Source: Scleroderma bovista (taxonomy: Eukaryota; Basidiomycota; Agaricomycetes; Boletales; Sclerodermataceae). Taken from it: a stretch of DNA of 26,823 bases. Below, in pieces: positions 1-9,287 of this stretch. Every line of letters starts with the position of its first letter. Within the stretch, counting starts at the first letter, position 1. The stretch covers positions 1 through 26,823 of the forward strand of contig JAYMGJ010000563.1 of assembly GCA_037178675.1 (NCBI GenBank). The letters are read 5' to 3'. Below the pieces are notes generated by a model. The model was not told where the DNA came from and did no database searches. It was given only the letters and a program-made list of their open reading frames with translations. Made by a program: the position numbers and the translations under genes.

Positions 1-274
1 GAAAATAAAGTCAGGACCGGGTAAAATAAATCAGGTCCGGTGAAAAAGCTACAAGGTATAGGATATATCGAGTTCACGGAGAACTCACATCAAGGCAGGG
101 TAGACGGCGAGGTGTAGTAAGAGCGAATGGAGTATAGACCAAGGGTCGTAGTTAGTGGAAGGTTATCTGCGTGAACGCAACTGGAGTAGGAGACGAGCGA
201 CCAGAGTAGAGCTGTAGAGCTGCGATACAACCGGAGTGACCGGATAAGGCCCGGAGTTGGGCATGGTCGTAACA
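1..274 (-). mobile_element. LTR1 copy A, partial (cut by the window edge)
   Basis: This is one end of an LTR1 element in reverse orientation. It matches the reverse complement of the complete solo LTR at 3754-4386 over its 5' half, and it stops at ...GGTCGTAACA (274), the complement of the family's 5' terminus TGTTACGACC. The other end lies outside the window, so a target duplication cannot be tested; the flanking five bases are CAGCC (275-279). Many CG dinucleotides survive (CCGGAGT, CCCGGAGT), so this copy looks less decayed than those at 4680 and 7185. Any short ORF in it is an LTR by-product. Confidence 0.85.
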
Positions 275-420
275 CAGCCCCAGCATTGATGATGCCCCCC
301 TATTTGTATATAATATATATTTGTTGTACTATAGTGTTTTTTTGTTCAGAATTAATATAAATTTATTAGCATGAATATTGAATAAATTAAGTGGCAAAAG
401 AATACAGATGGATACAGCTA
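275..420. other. AT-rich spacer
   Basis: A short AT-rich stretch (TATATAATATATATTTG and similar) between LTR1 copy A and the minisatellite. I see no coding or repeat structure in it. Confidence 0.5.
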
Positions 421-664
421 ATGGCCTGGCTGGTCTGGCTAATCTTAATAGTCTAATTAGTCTGACTGGTCTGAGTCTCTGAATTGTCTGGTCAGTCTTA
501 CTGATGTGACTTGTCTGCGTGGCCTGACTGGTCTGGTTGGTCTGGATTGTCTTAACTGTCTGACCAACTTACTATCTAAGGGGTCTGACAGGTCTGACAG
601 TCTGGGTGATCTGATTGGGCTGGGTGGTCTGGATGGTCTGGACTGTCTTGATTGTCTGACTGAC
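421..664. repeat. Degenerate 9-bp minisatellite (TGGTCTGNN)
   Basis: A run of 9-bp units based on TGGTCTGNN, clearest at 527-575 and 623-664, where TGGTCTG and TTGTCTT-type variants recur every nine bases. Because the period is a multiple of three, one plus-strand frame reads as a G/D/C/L-rich peptide that imitates a leucine-rich repeat; I do not regard it as a gene. LTR3 copy A starts directly at its right edge (TGTCATATCC at 665), so the array was either the insertion target or now borders the element through rearrangement. Confidence 0.75.
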
Positions 665-1084
665 TGTCATATCCATACTTTTCCCAGTCGCAACTCCAGT
701 CTAACCCTGGCCTGCCTGACCTCTCCTTAGGCATTGACACAACTCTGGAGCTAGTCCGGCCATCTCCAGCCTCATAGCTGCACTCCAGCTCAACTCTGGT
801 CACTACATCCATCTCCACCTCAGGACTAACCCCTGTCTTCCTCTAGACACATCTGCAGTCTAACTCCGCCATGTCGAGCCTGTACCTACCACTTGTCACT
901 ACTCCGGTTTCAGTCTGGCCACTCCCTTGGTCTTGTCTGCAACATAGCCCAACTCTGGCTGGTACATCCAACTCCAGCTCAGGTCTGCTCCTGTTCCACT
1001 CCACTCCCTCTGATAGGTCCACCAATGGCCTTGGACATTTCCATGTCCAACTCTGGACCTTCCTCCGGCTACTCCACCCTTCCT

Positions 1085-1180
1085 CCACCTGTGCACTCCC
1101 TCCGCTCATGCACTCCCTCCGCTCATGCACTCCCTCTGCTCTTGCACTTCCTCCGCTCATGCACTTCCTCTGGTCCCACT
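1085..1180 (+). repeat. Short 17-bp VNTR inside LTR3 copy A
   Basis: About five imperfect units of the type GCACTCCCTCCGCTCAT (17 bp), the complement of the array at 25947-26099. Units have drifted at CG positions and at CTT/CAT. The same position in LTR3 copy B (about 25048-25085) holds only about two recognisable units, so the locus varies in copy number between LTR3 copies. Confidence 0.7.
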
Positions 1181-1402
1181 TCCTCTGGTCCTGGACATCA
1201 CTCCGGACTTAACATTAGTGAAGTCCACCTCCAACCCTTACCTGTCCTCTTCCGACCTAGTTCCCTTTACTTCACTGTCCCTGCTTTTTCTCCATTGTCC
1301 CTGTATCTCTAGTTCCCTGTGTCTGCTCCCACTCTGGTTTATTTTCCTGTACCTGCTTTATTTTCCTGTCCATTTCTGCTCCATCCCTTGTCCCAACTAA
1401 GG

Positions 1403-1417
1403 TGTTTACTTGTCACC
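1403..1417 (+). promoter_or_regulatory. Conserved TGTTTACTTGTCACC promoter-like motif
   Basis: This 15-mer is shared by two otherwise different LTR families. It is seen here, at 4081-4095 (plus), and on the minus strand near 4940-4953, 7481-7495 and 25693-25707. In LTR3 it lies a few tens of bases upstream of the TATATAAA box once the Copia LTR is removed. TGTTTAC is the core of forkhead-type binding sites; a functional role is inference. Confidence 0.45.
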
Positions 1418-1421
1418 GTAT

Positions 1422-1702
1422 TGTTGAAGTTGCACGTGCACCCGGCGTAAACCGTCGACGAAGTGCACACAAGACTGCAACCCATATTAGTGTAGACTTA
1501 GTAATAGTCCTCTTTAGAGTAGATGTTACGTGTCACAGTCATGTGTCACACTATTTGTTTTTGTTGTATATAAACAGTGTTCATCGCTTATATAATAAAA
1601 ACAGCTCTTAACCAGCTACCGCTACCATCTCTGGTTGTGCACTCCACCCAACAGGTGAGTTGGAGTAGCAGTTCCTCTATGTATATAGGTATTGCTTCAA
1701 CA
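1422..1702 (+). mobile_element. Solo LTR of the Copia-1 family
   Basis: A 281-bp solo LTR with 8-bp inverted termini TGTTGAAG...CTTCAACA, flanked by a perfect 5-bp duplication CGTAT (1417-1421 and 1703-1707). Removing it and one duplication restores the continuous LTR3 sequence CCGTATATACTCAC seen in the other copies. It matches the LTR at 8958-9241 throughout. It carries TATATAAA (1567-1574) and AATAAA (1594-1599), consistent with U3/R signals. No internal Copia sequence is present, so it most likely arose by LTR-LTR recombination. Confidence 0.95.
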
Positions 1703-2234
1703 CGTATATACTCACCCTAGTTCTCATTTACTATATAAACTACTATACTCTGGCCTAGTAGTTTCCTTAGATCAAATCTCAGCTAAGATACTCCCCACTC
1801 TGTACTACCCACTATGCTCTCCTAATCCATCTGTTCATCTGAACTCCTGAACTCTGGCCAACTCTGGCCTCCATCCTATCTCATCCCCTTGGTCCTATGT
1901 CCGATCCTAGCAAGTCTCCTACTTGCATGAGGGCAAAAGCCACCTCTGTCCCAGACTCAACGCTAGACCTCTCAGGACTTATCCCACCTCTGGGATGTCC
2001 TTCGCTCCGGACAAGCTGCGCTCAACTCTGGACCACTTTCCCACAGTCCAGACTTACTCCGCAAAAACCCAGACTTACTCCCTGTGCTCCTCTAGTGCCC
2101 GGACTTCGTTCATTTGACCCGGACTTGACTCTCCGCACTAACTAGCACCTACTAGTGTCTGGACTTACCTCCTCATTAGTTCCCTGCACCTCTGGACCTC
2201 CTAGTAAGATCGTTGAGGAGAACCGGTCTTGACA

Positions 2235-3726
2235 GTAGGCTTCAGTGAAGGTCTAAAGGCTCATTATCATCAAGTCTACCCAAGTTATTCAAGTTATATT
2301 CTTCTTACTAGGCTCAAGCAGAGTCTAGGCTTCATTCAAGTCAATCTTCCTCACCTCTGGATGTCTGAGGCATCCCTGTCCCCTTGCTGCACTTCCCTCT
2401 CTGTGTAGGACCCCTGATTTCAACCCAACTCCTGTCTGGATTCCGCGCAGGCAAACCACGACTCTTTCTTTGTCTATTGGTGTTGTGTTTTGATTGTTGT
2501 TTTCACCTAAATCTGCACTTTGACTCACAATGTTCATGTGTGTTTGAGGTCAATGTTGAGGTGAGATGGATTGTGGTCAGTGATAAGGTGATAGACATCA
2601 GGTGGCCACCATGTTTATGGCCATTGACATTGGCATTTGTGGTTGCCATGATCAAGGTCAGGGTGGAGGTGTAGGTAATGGCAGATGGGGAGTGGTGGTG
2701 CTGCAGGTGTGTATGTGAATAGTGGAGGTACAAGATGTCACATGGATGATGTTGGGAGCCACATGAATGCATCAAGGAGGTACATGGGCAATGCAAACAG
2801 TGTTGAGAATTGTGCAAGTAAATTGTGCAGGCACAGTGACATTCCAAGTGGCACAGACAACACAAAAATGATTGAAAATGCAACAAAGATTATTGGACAA
2901 TGCTAGAAGAAGTTGAAGTCACCAAATGTACCTAATGCACTTGAAGACCTAGTAAGGATGTCTGGACTCTCTCAATGCACCCATAGTGTGAACCACAGGG
3001 CCAATATGCAGTTAAGGGATAGCCACATTGACTGTCACAGTGGTACAGTCAGGAATAGGTGAGCATTTGCAATGTTGATGATGATGACAATGAGTGTGGT
3101 CAGAGTGAGGGGTTCAATCACGATGAACAGGGTTGGGGCAAGAGTCCTGACAGGGAAGGCAAGACCAAAGGCATTCCTCAAGGGACACTCATCTGCCATC
3201 ATGTTTCTCTTGTTGCTCATGGATAACATGGTCTCTGGCTTTCTTCTCCTACTCTTCCTCCTTTTGCCACCTTGCCTTGGTATCTCTCAAAACATCCTGG
3301 AGAGTGGGGGAAACCTGAGACATCATGCAGCAACTGCCATTGTCTGCCATCAGAGGAAATTGAACTGCTCCATTGCAGCTGTTTTTGTCACTGTTGAAAT
3401 GCTTTGCAAAGATGCCATACAGCAAGGGCATAGGGTGCTCATAGTGATATACTGCCTCAATGCTGCATCACATTTGAGGTACATTTGGATCTGTTCAAGG
3501 CCAATGGAGAGGAGACTCTCCCAGTCGTCATTCCAGAACATGTATAAGTTGGGTCCAGCCCAACAAAGGGGAAGAGGCATGGTATGCTCAGGAGGCATTG
3601 TTGAGTGAAATGAATGGTGGGGTTAAGATGGCTGATAGTGATAGTGGGGACAAGAGGGGGCATAGAGTGAACTTAATATGCAATGAGGTGCTTAACAGGG
3701 ACAGTGGATAGAGCACCTCATGTACA
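2235..3726. other. Unassigned region, no supported gene
   Basis: About 1.5 kb between LTR3 copy A and the next gene-like stretch. Residues 2235-2530 could be leader sequence downstream of LTR3 but show no recognised primer site. From about 2530 the DNA is strongly CG-depleted and rich in TGTG, CACA and ATG. Several medium ORFs overlap on both strands (for example 3072-3608 plus and 3350-3598 minus), with no known motif and no consistent splice pattern. This looks like decayed sequence of unknown origin. Confidence 0.4.
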
Positions 3727-3753
3727 TTAAGTGATGATAATGACAAGGGTATG

Positions 3754-4386
3754 TGTTACGACCATGCCCAACTCTGGGTCTTATCCGGTCACTCCGGTCG
3801 CATCACAACTCTACAGCTCAACTCCGGTCGCTCAACACTTACTCCGGTCATGCTCGCACAGATATGCCTCCGTTAAGTACGACCCTTGGACTATCCTCTA
3901 TTCGCTCGTTACCACACCTCGCCGTTTACCCTGCCTTGACGTGAGTTCTCCATGAACTCGATATATCCTATACCTTGTAGCATTTTCACCGGACCTGATT
4001 TATTTTACCCGGACCTGACTTTATTTTCATCGGACCTGACCTAGTACTTTCTCCGGTTGTCCCTTGTCCGTCTTTCAGGCTGTTTACTTGTCACCATATA
4101 TACTCGACCCTAGTTCTTACTTAGTATAAGTACTCTGTAGTTTATCCTGTACTCCTCAGTCTGAAATCATCTAAGTCACTACTCCTGATCCTCTGTCCGT
4201 CTCCGTCTCTATCTCCATCTGACTGGAACCTACGCAAGGGATCAACGCTCGCCGTCCTTGTCGTTGAATCCAAACGGTCGCAACTCCGGCCCGGGCTAAC
4301 CTCTGCCCAAACCTCTGACCTCCCCTCTCGTCCGCTTTCATCCAGACTTGACCGGACCCCCTACTGGAGTAGACCCGGACTTGACA
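3754..4386 (+). mobile_element. LTR1 copy B, solo LTR with perfect TSD
   Basis: A 633-bp solo LTR, TGTTACGACC...GGACTTGACA, flanked by identical 5-bp duplications GTATG (3749-3753 and 4387-4391). It is CG-rich (CCGGTCACTCCGGTCGCATC, GGCCCGGGC), so it appears to be one of the youngest LTR1 copies here. It contains TGTTTACTTGTCACC (4081-4095) followed by a TATAAG-like box near 4125. No internal sequence remains. The parent element is unknown; TG...CA ends and a 5-bp duplication fit a Gypsy- or Copia-type integrase. Confidence 0.95.
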
Positions 4387-4679
4387 GTATGGTTTGCATG
4401 CACATGGTCCAGCAGCACTGAGCAAAGGATGTCTAGGCCACAAGCAGGTGCCAGGCTCAGTGCAAGGTCATTCCAGATGACATCTGCTATGAGAACAAGT
4501 AGTAGAGTTGTGATGGTAGGCCTGAAATGTGATGTAAAAGTAATCTGCAAAGAAGACAATAAATTAGACATACAGGTGTAACCTGGCAGAATTGCCTTTG
4601 GATGAAGGTAATGGATACCAACAACTGTATCATGATAGACAGCTTTGAGGAGAAGCACTTGGTCTGAGTTGTTTGGAAC

Positions 4680-5279
4680 TGTCAAGTCCAACAAAAGTGG
4701 ATGAGAGGCAAGGTCAGAGATTTGGGCAGAGGTTAGCCTGGGCTGGAGTTGCGACCAATTGCATTCAATGGCTAGGACAATGTGTGTTGATCCCTTGTGT
4801 AGGTTCTGGTCAGGATGATGGAGACAGAGACAGAGACAGACAGGAACTGGAGTAGTGACTAAGTTGATTTCAGACTGAGGTATACAGAATAAAATATAGA
4901 GTACTTATACTAAGTAAGAACTAGGGTCAAGTATTTACAGTGACAAGTAAACATCCTAATGGCAGACAAAGGATGACTGGAGTAAGGGATAGACCAGGTC
5001 CGATGAAAATAAAGTCAGGTCCAGGTAAAATAAATCAGGTCCAGTGAAAATGCTACAAGGTATAGGATATATCAAGTTCATGGAGAACTCACATCAAGGC
5101 AGGGTAAACGGTGAGGTGTGGTAATGAGTGAATAGAGCATAGACCAGGGGTCATACTTAATGGAGGGTTATCTGTGTGACTGTGACTGGAGTAAGTGATG
5201 AGTGACCAGAGTTGGGCTAGAGTGCTGGGATGCGACTGGAGTGACCAGATGAGACCCAGAGTTGGACATGGTCATAACA
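4680..5279 (-). mobile_element. LTR1 copy C, solo LTR with perfect TSD
   Basis: A 600-bp solo LTR in reverse orientation (plus-strand TGTCAAGTCC...GGTCATAACA), flanked by GGAAC (4675-4679 and 5280-5284). It aligns end to end with the reverse complement of copy B. Most CG sites of copy B read TG or CA here (for example CCGGAGT becomes CTGGAGT), so it is older or was more heavily methylated. It splits the candidate minus-strand ORF. Confidence 0.95.
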
Positions 5280-5413
5280 GGAACCCATGTACTTGAAGCC
5301 AGGTATTGTGGATAGGAGCTTGTCAATCTCTTCTTGAATGTTGATATGTTGAAGTCTGGGTAAAGGACACAGAAAAGGGCACCACCACCTGCTGAGTCAA
5401 GATAAATGCACAT

Positions 5414-5503
5414 AATCAGGCCTAATGGACTTCACCTAGGCTACAAAAAAAATATATGCATGAACTTCATTATATTTGGCATTAGCAGTAACCTTATTTA
5501 TAG
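5414..5503. other. Spacer between divergent gene-like sequences
   Basis: A short stretch between the candidate minus-strand ORF (ATG at 5413) and the first supported exon of the plus-strand pseudogene. It could contain a bidirectional promoter or the end of an intron (acceptor-like TTTATAG ending at 5503). Nothing is diagnostic. Confidence 0.3.
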
Positions 5504-7149
5504 CATTGTGCTCCCATTGTCTGGCATCCACCAACTAATCCTTCAATGTCATTCAACCCATCCAACCCATTGCACTACCTGGGTGCATCAAATATTTCTT
5601 GGGGCAAGTCCTTTGATGAGGTGATGGTGGAGATTCAGGGCACTGGATGGGGCTCAGCTGGTGGCAGTGGGAATTACTTCAAGCTGCCATCAACAGCAGC
5701 CGTTGGTTTCCACTCTCATGTCAATCATGTGGGGATGGATTTTAGATTATGGGCAGCTGCATTCCAGAATTCTGACACTCATGGAGATCTACTCAAATGA
5801 TTGGAGCTGGGTCATCAAGTGGAAAGCACTTTGGACACCATTACTAGTACACAGCCCAAGTTCACATCTCCAAGGTTGCACTTTTCTTCCATCAGAGTCA
5901 ATAGGGTGTGGGATACCCACTTCATGTCACATCTAGAATTTCTCAATGCACCAAACCTGCAACTCTCCTTCATGGACTTAGCCAATGTCACCTGGAACCA
6001 TATGTTCACACAGCTCATCACGTGCAGGCCCACATGAGATGTTTGTGAGTGAATCATAACAGAAACATGCCAGCAGCAATTATCCTCCAACCCAGAATGG
6101 GAACTTGAAGAAGGTATGTGCACTATTTCATTTGACTGGTAATCTAATCTAATAATATTAATCTTACTAGTGCAGCTCATGGGCAAGAGACTCAGGACTG
6201 AAGGGCACCCAATGACAGCTGAAGAAGTTATGACCCTGAGTATGCTTTCTGACCCAATTTTTTGTTCTGTTGTATGTAATCTGGTAAGTTCAGGCACTAT
6301 TTAAGATGCTAGTATGTTTGACTCAGACTAAAATCCTCAGATAGCTATCACTTGTGAAAGATTTAGGGTGCACATGTGGGCCTGTGCCAATTTTGCGATC
6401 CATGCATCATCCAGGAACATAGGTATAATTCCCTCCCCTGTAAACTTAACATCTCAATTCCAGGTGTCCCTTACTTGGGAGATTGAGCTGTCAAAGTTTT
6501 TTGGGTGTGGAATCTTTCATGAAATGGAATACACCACAAATCCACCTTGGGTAAGTTGAGGTATAACATACATCAACAGCAATCTTATTATTTTTATCAG
6601 GCTTGCACTTGGTTCAGCAATGAAACATTCCACAAAATTGTGGAGCATATGTTGTATGACCCATCCTACCCCGCATACTTCAGTGTGCTCCATTCAGTTT
6701 ACATGGAGGACGAGGCCATTGCAGCTTGGATGTCACTCCCATGTGTTACTATACATGGTTTTGCATATTTGGCTGCATATGTACATATCTTCCATACCAT
6801 ATCTTATATTTTATCAATACTTTTTTAGGTTATTGTTGCCCTGGAGCAGTTTCTTGACAGGGTAGTGAAACTACCAAGTCCTTTGGAAAATTATCCAATG
6901 GAAAGAGACTTCACAGAGCAAAAGTGGGGCAAGGTGTCTGACACCACTACATTGATCTATGAATTTTTGGAAAATGTGGTTCGAGAAAATCTACAGGGAT
7001 GCATGGCTTTAGACAAATGCAACATCCGGCAAGTGTACCATAAGTTTTCTTCTCATAGCAATGATTTCCCTTACAGCTTGTGTTGTCTCAGCCCTCATTC
7101 CTTATGCATGAACCCAGCAGCAGTTCTGCATGCATTCAATGACCCATAG
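5504..7149 (+). pseudogene. Multi-exon hypothetical gene, decayed
   Basis: A spliced gene of unknown function. Supported exons are about 5504-6113, 6171-6283, 6341-6422, 6464-6550, 6601-6780 and 6829-7149 (TAG at 7147). The five introns are 57, 57, 41, 50 and 48 bp and all are GT...AG. A possible ATG is at 5546, preceded by a likely acceptor (TTTATAG, 5503). Frames join correctly at four of the five junctions; at 6422/6464 the phase is off by one, so there is an indel or a wrong splice call. In-frame TGA codons at 5798 (L-L-K-*-L-E-L) and between 6030 and 6060 (R-P-T-*-D-V-C-E-*-I) would each be CGA if CpG decay is reversed. The protein would be roughly 430 residues, with W-rich segments such as A-C-T-W-F-S-N-E-T-F-H-K and E-Q-K-W-G-K-V-S. 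No family is recognised. It lies between two LTR1 copies. Confidence 0.6.
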
Positions 7150-7184
7150 TTTACTTGTATATGTTGCATCAGTCCTATCATGTG

Positions 7185-7822
7185 TGTCAAGTCTGGGTCT
7201 ACTCTGGTAGGGGGTCCAGTCAAGTCCAGACAAAGGCAGATGAAGGAGGAGGGCAGAGGGCTGGACAAGAGGTTAGTCTGGCCAGAGTTGGTGACTGCTT
7301 GGATTCAACAACTAAGGACAATGAGCATTGATCCCTTGCATAGGTTCCAGTCAAGATGGAGACAGAGACAGAGACAGACAGAAACTGGAGTAGTGACTAA
7401 GTTGATTTCAGACTGAGGAGTATAGGATAATCTACAAAGTACTTACATATAGTAAGTAAGAAGTAGGGACAAGTATTTATGGTGACAAGTAAACAGCCTA
7501 AAAGGTGGACAAGGGATAACCGGAGAAAGTACTAGGTCAGGTCCAATGAAAATAAAGTCAGGTCCGGGTAAAATAAACCAGGTCCAGTGAAAATGATACA
7601 AGGCATAGGATATAATGGGAACATGGAGAACTCATGACAAGGCAGGGTTGACAGGGAAGTGTAATAAGGACTGAATGTAGACTAGACCAAGGGTCGTAGT
7701 TAGCAGAAGCATATCTGCATGACTGTAACCAGAGTAACTGTGAGCGACTGGAGTTGAGCTACAGGCCTGCAAAGTGACTGGAGTAACTGGATAAGAGTCT
7801 GGAGTTGGACATGGTCTTGACA
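7185..7822 (-). mobile_element. LTR1 copy D, CG-depleted
   Basis: A third near-complete LTR1 (638 bp) in reverse orientation, from TGTCAAGTCT (7185) to ...GGTCTTGACA (7822). Homology to copies B and C runs the full length, including the GTGACAAGTAAACA motif near 7481-7495. The left flank (ATGTG) and right flank (GTATG) do not match. Its last bases read CTTGACA where the family has CGTAACA, so the right terminus is altered. It may be a rearranged or converted copy rather than a clean solo LTR. Confidence 0.85.
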
Positions 7823-8541
7823 GTATGCCACCACATATGATATTGCTGTATCACTTCTGGACTCTTTGCACTTTGGGTGCTATTGTCAGATGGCAGAGGA
7901 ATGCTAGGGGACGAGTTGACATTCCCCTGACTTTTCAGGCTTGTCAGCAAGGAGTTTGCACAAGCGCAGTTATTCTTGCAAAGGTTGTATCTTGTAGATG
8001 ACATTTTTCTGTAGGGTTTCGTAAGTAGTAAGAGTAGGTGTTTGACAGACCAGTTTCATTTTTAGCATTCCTTTGATTTGCATGGTGGGGGATCTGGTCC
8101 ATGTCAAATATTGGGAAGCACGAACAAGGGGTTTTTTTAGAGGTAGAGAGTAAGAGTTTTTGAGAGAGTAGAGTGTTGGAAAAAAATATGTGGTGTTAGA
8201 CAGTAGTTGGTACTATGAATAACGACACACTAAGATCTTCACTTAAAATTCCAGACAGATATCTCTGATAGGATTGAAAAAGACTGGGGATTTTACATGG
8301 AGGTGGTGACTATTTTATATGGTACTATGGAGGGGAATGGAACAGTGATATTGGATGGTGACATATGTGTGTGTCTGATATATGAGTGTGTCCAGTGACA
8401 GCTCGGCCAAGCCTGAATGTCTAATTGTCTGATTCGTCACACTCACCTTCAACTGAGATCATGACGAGTTGCGACATGGATGGTCAACCAAAAGTGAGTC
8501 AATCGCTCTCAGCACTGACAGGTCTGATGAAGCATGATTGA
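7823..8541. other. Unassigned region
   Basis: About 720 bp between LTR1 copy D and the hAT fragment. A minus-strand ORF reaching 8004 has no recognised motif. The rest contains purine-rich runs (AGAGAGTAGAGTG near 8165) and no supported exon. It could include decayed upstream hAT sequence, but I cannot show it. Confidence 0.4.
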
Positions 8542-8957
8542 TCAATCACACAGTGCAAATGTTCCAAATGGGATGACAACTCTGAAGACAAACATTATGC
8601 TGCAGTAGTGGACTCAATTGAAACCTATTTGGACTCACCACCAATTCCAAAGCCAGAAATCAAAGCTGCCAGCAGAGTTCTGAAGTATTGGGAAAATTCC
8701 TGTGCAGCCTGGCCCAAACTTGCACGTATGGCTTTGGGTTTTCTGTCAGCAAGAGGTTTGGCCTTGTTTGCATTACTGTTCACTAATATGATAATTTATA
8801 CCTACATTTTAGCATCATCTGTTGATGCAGAGCAAGCCTTCTCAGGTGGTCATCTCCAGGTGAACCATCTTCAACATCAGATAAGCACACAGAGCTTCAA
8901 AGCTCAAGTAGCTGTAGGGTCTTGGTACGACTCACCACTACTCCCTAGCATTAGCTC
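8542..8957 (+). pseudogene. hAT-family transposase, C-terminal dimerisation region (fragment)
   Basis: The plus-strand reading gives P-I-P-K-P-E-I-K-A-A, then V-L-K-Y-W-E-N, W-P-K-L-A-R-M-A-L-G-F-L-S-A-R, and A-S-S-V-D-A-E-Q-A-F-S-G-G. This is the layout of the hAT C-terminal dimerisation domain (hydrophobic W-helix, then the [S/D]-x-E-x-[A/V]-F-S signature). A 57-bp intron at 8756-8812 (GTTTGG...TTTTAG, with CTAAT branch-like sequence) must be removed to join S-A-R to A-S-S-V-D-A-E; without it the frame carries an alien hydrophobic insert. The frame is open from 8542 but lacks the N-terminal zinc finger and catalytic core. The 3' end stops at the Copia-1 LTR (8958), so the coding end was cut by that insertion; its continuation is not found in this window. 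Confidence 0.85.
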
Positions 8958-9241
8958 TGTTGCAGCAATCATCAATGACACTATATACGTAGAGGAACTG
9001 CTACTCCAACTCACCTGTTGGGTGGAGTGCACAACCAGAGATGGTAGCGGTAGCTGGTCAAGAGCTGTTCCATTATATAAGTGATGAATGCTATTTATAT
9101 ACAACAAATAGTGTGATGCGTGATGTGTGACATGTGACATCTACTCTAAAGAGGACTATTACTAAGTCTACACTAATATGGGTCGCAGTCTTGTGCACAC
9201 TTTGTCAACGGTTTACGCCAGGTGCATGTGCGACTTCAACA
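8958..9241 (-). mobile_element. Copia-1 3' LTR
   Basis: A 284-bp LTR in minus orientation, homologous along its length to the solo LTR at 1422-1702. The inner end is CTTCAACA on the plus strand (complement TGTTGAAG); the outer end is TGTTGCAGC, slightly diverged. It abuts a polypurine tract on its right, which identifies it as the 3' LTR of the minus-strand Copia-1. The left flank is AGCTC (8953-8957). The matching right-hand duplication is not found because the 5' end of the element is missing. Confidence 0.93.
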
Positions 9242-9253
9242 TTCCCCCTTGCT
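9242..9253 (-). other. Copia-1 polypurine tract
   Basis: The minus strand reads AGCAAGGGGGAA directly before TGTTGAAG of the 3' LTR. This is the expected plus-strand primer site for reverse transcription and it confirms the orientation. Confidence 0.85.
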
Positions 9254-9287
9254 GTGCTGCATGTAGGGCACTTCAGCGAATAAGGTG

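Larger units (their letters stand above)
665..2234 (+). mobile_element. LTR3 copy A, long terminal repeat, interrupted
   Basis: A long LTR from TGTCATATCC (665) to GGTCTTGACA (2234), about 1.28 kb once the nested Copia LTR at 1422-1702 and one copy of its target duplication are removed. The same two ends bound the reverse copy at 25164-26525, which fixes the family limits and gives canonical TG...CA termini. A TATATAAA box lies at 1732-1739. A TGTTTACTTGTCACC motif (1403-1417) lies just upstream of it in the uninterrupted sequence. The 17-bp VNTR of this family is short here (about 1090-1180). No 5-bp target duplication is seen (CTGAC on the left, GTAGG on the right), so it may be a former 5' LTR or a recombined copy. 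CG sites are heavily converted to TG/CA, so it is an old copy. Confidence 0.85.
3727..5413 (-). pseudogene. Candidate 147-codon ORF split by two solo LTRs
   Basis: Three minus-strand segments (5413-5280, 4674-4387 and 3748-3727) join in one frame when the solo LTRs at 4680-5279 and 3754-4386 and one copy of each target duplication are removed. The joined length is 444 nt: ATG, 146 further codons and TAA, with no internal stop. Both LTR insertions therefore fall inside one open frame. The middle contains N-N-S-D-Q-V-L-L-L-K and L-H-P-K-A-I-L-P-G. The C-terminal half is hydrophobic (T-T-L-L-L-V-L-I-A-D-V). I do not recognise the family. A possible intron (acceptor TTCTTTGCAG) lies inside, so the true exon structure may differ and the open frame could be partly fortuitous. 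It is divergent to the plus-strand pseudogene that begins near 5504. Confidence 0.4.

Noticed and set aside
90..275. Short minus-strand ORF repeated at 3753-3944 plus
   Set aside because: Both are the same segment of LTR1; conservation reflects repeat identity, not protein selection.
506..730. Plus-strand ORF resembling a leucine-rich repeat protein
   Set aside because: It is a reading of the 9-bp minisatellite and runs into the LTR3 terminus. The periodicity comes from the DNA repeat.
3072..3608. 178-codon plus-strand ORF with a hydrophobic stretch, possible membrane protein
   Set aside because: Equally long ORFs overlap on the minus strand, there is no start context or homology signal, and the DNA is CG-depleted and skewed. 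Left as unassigned.
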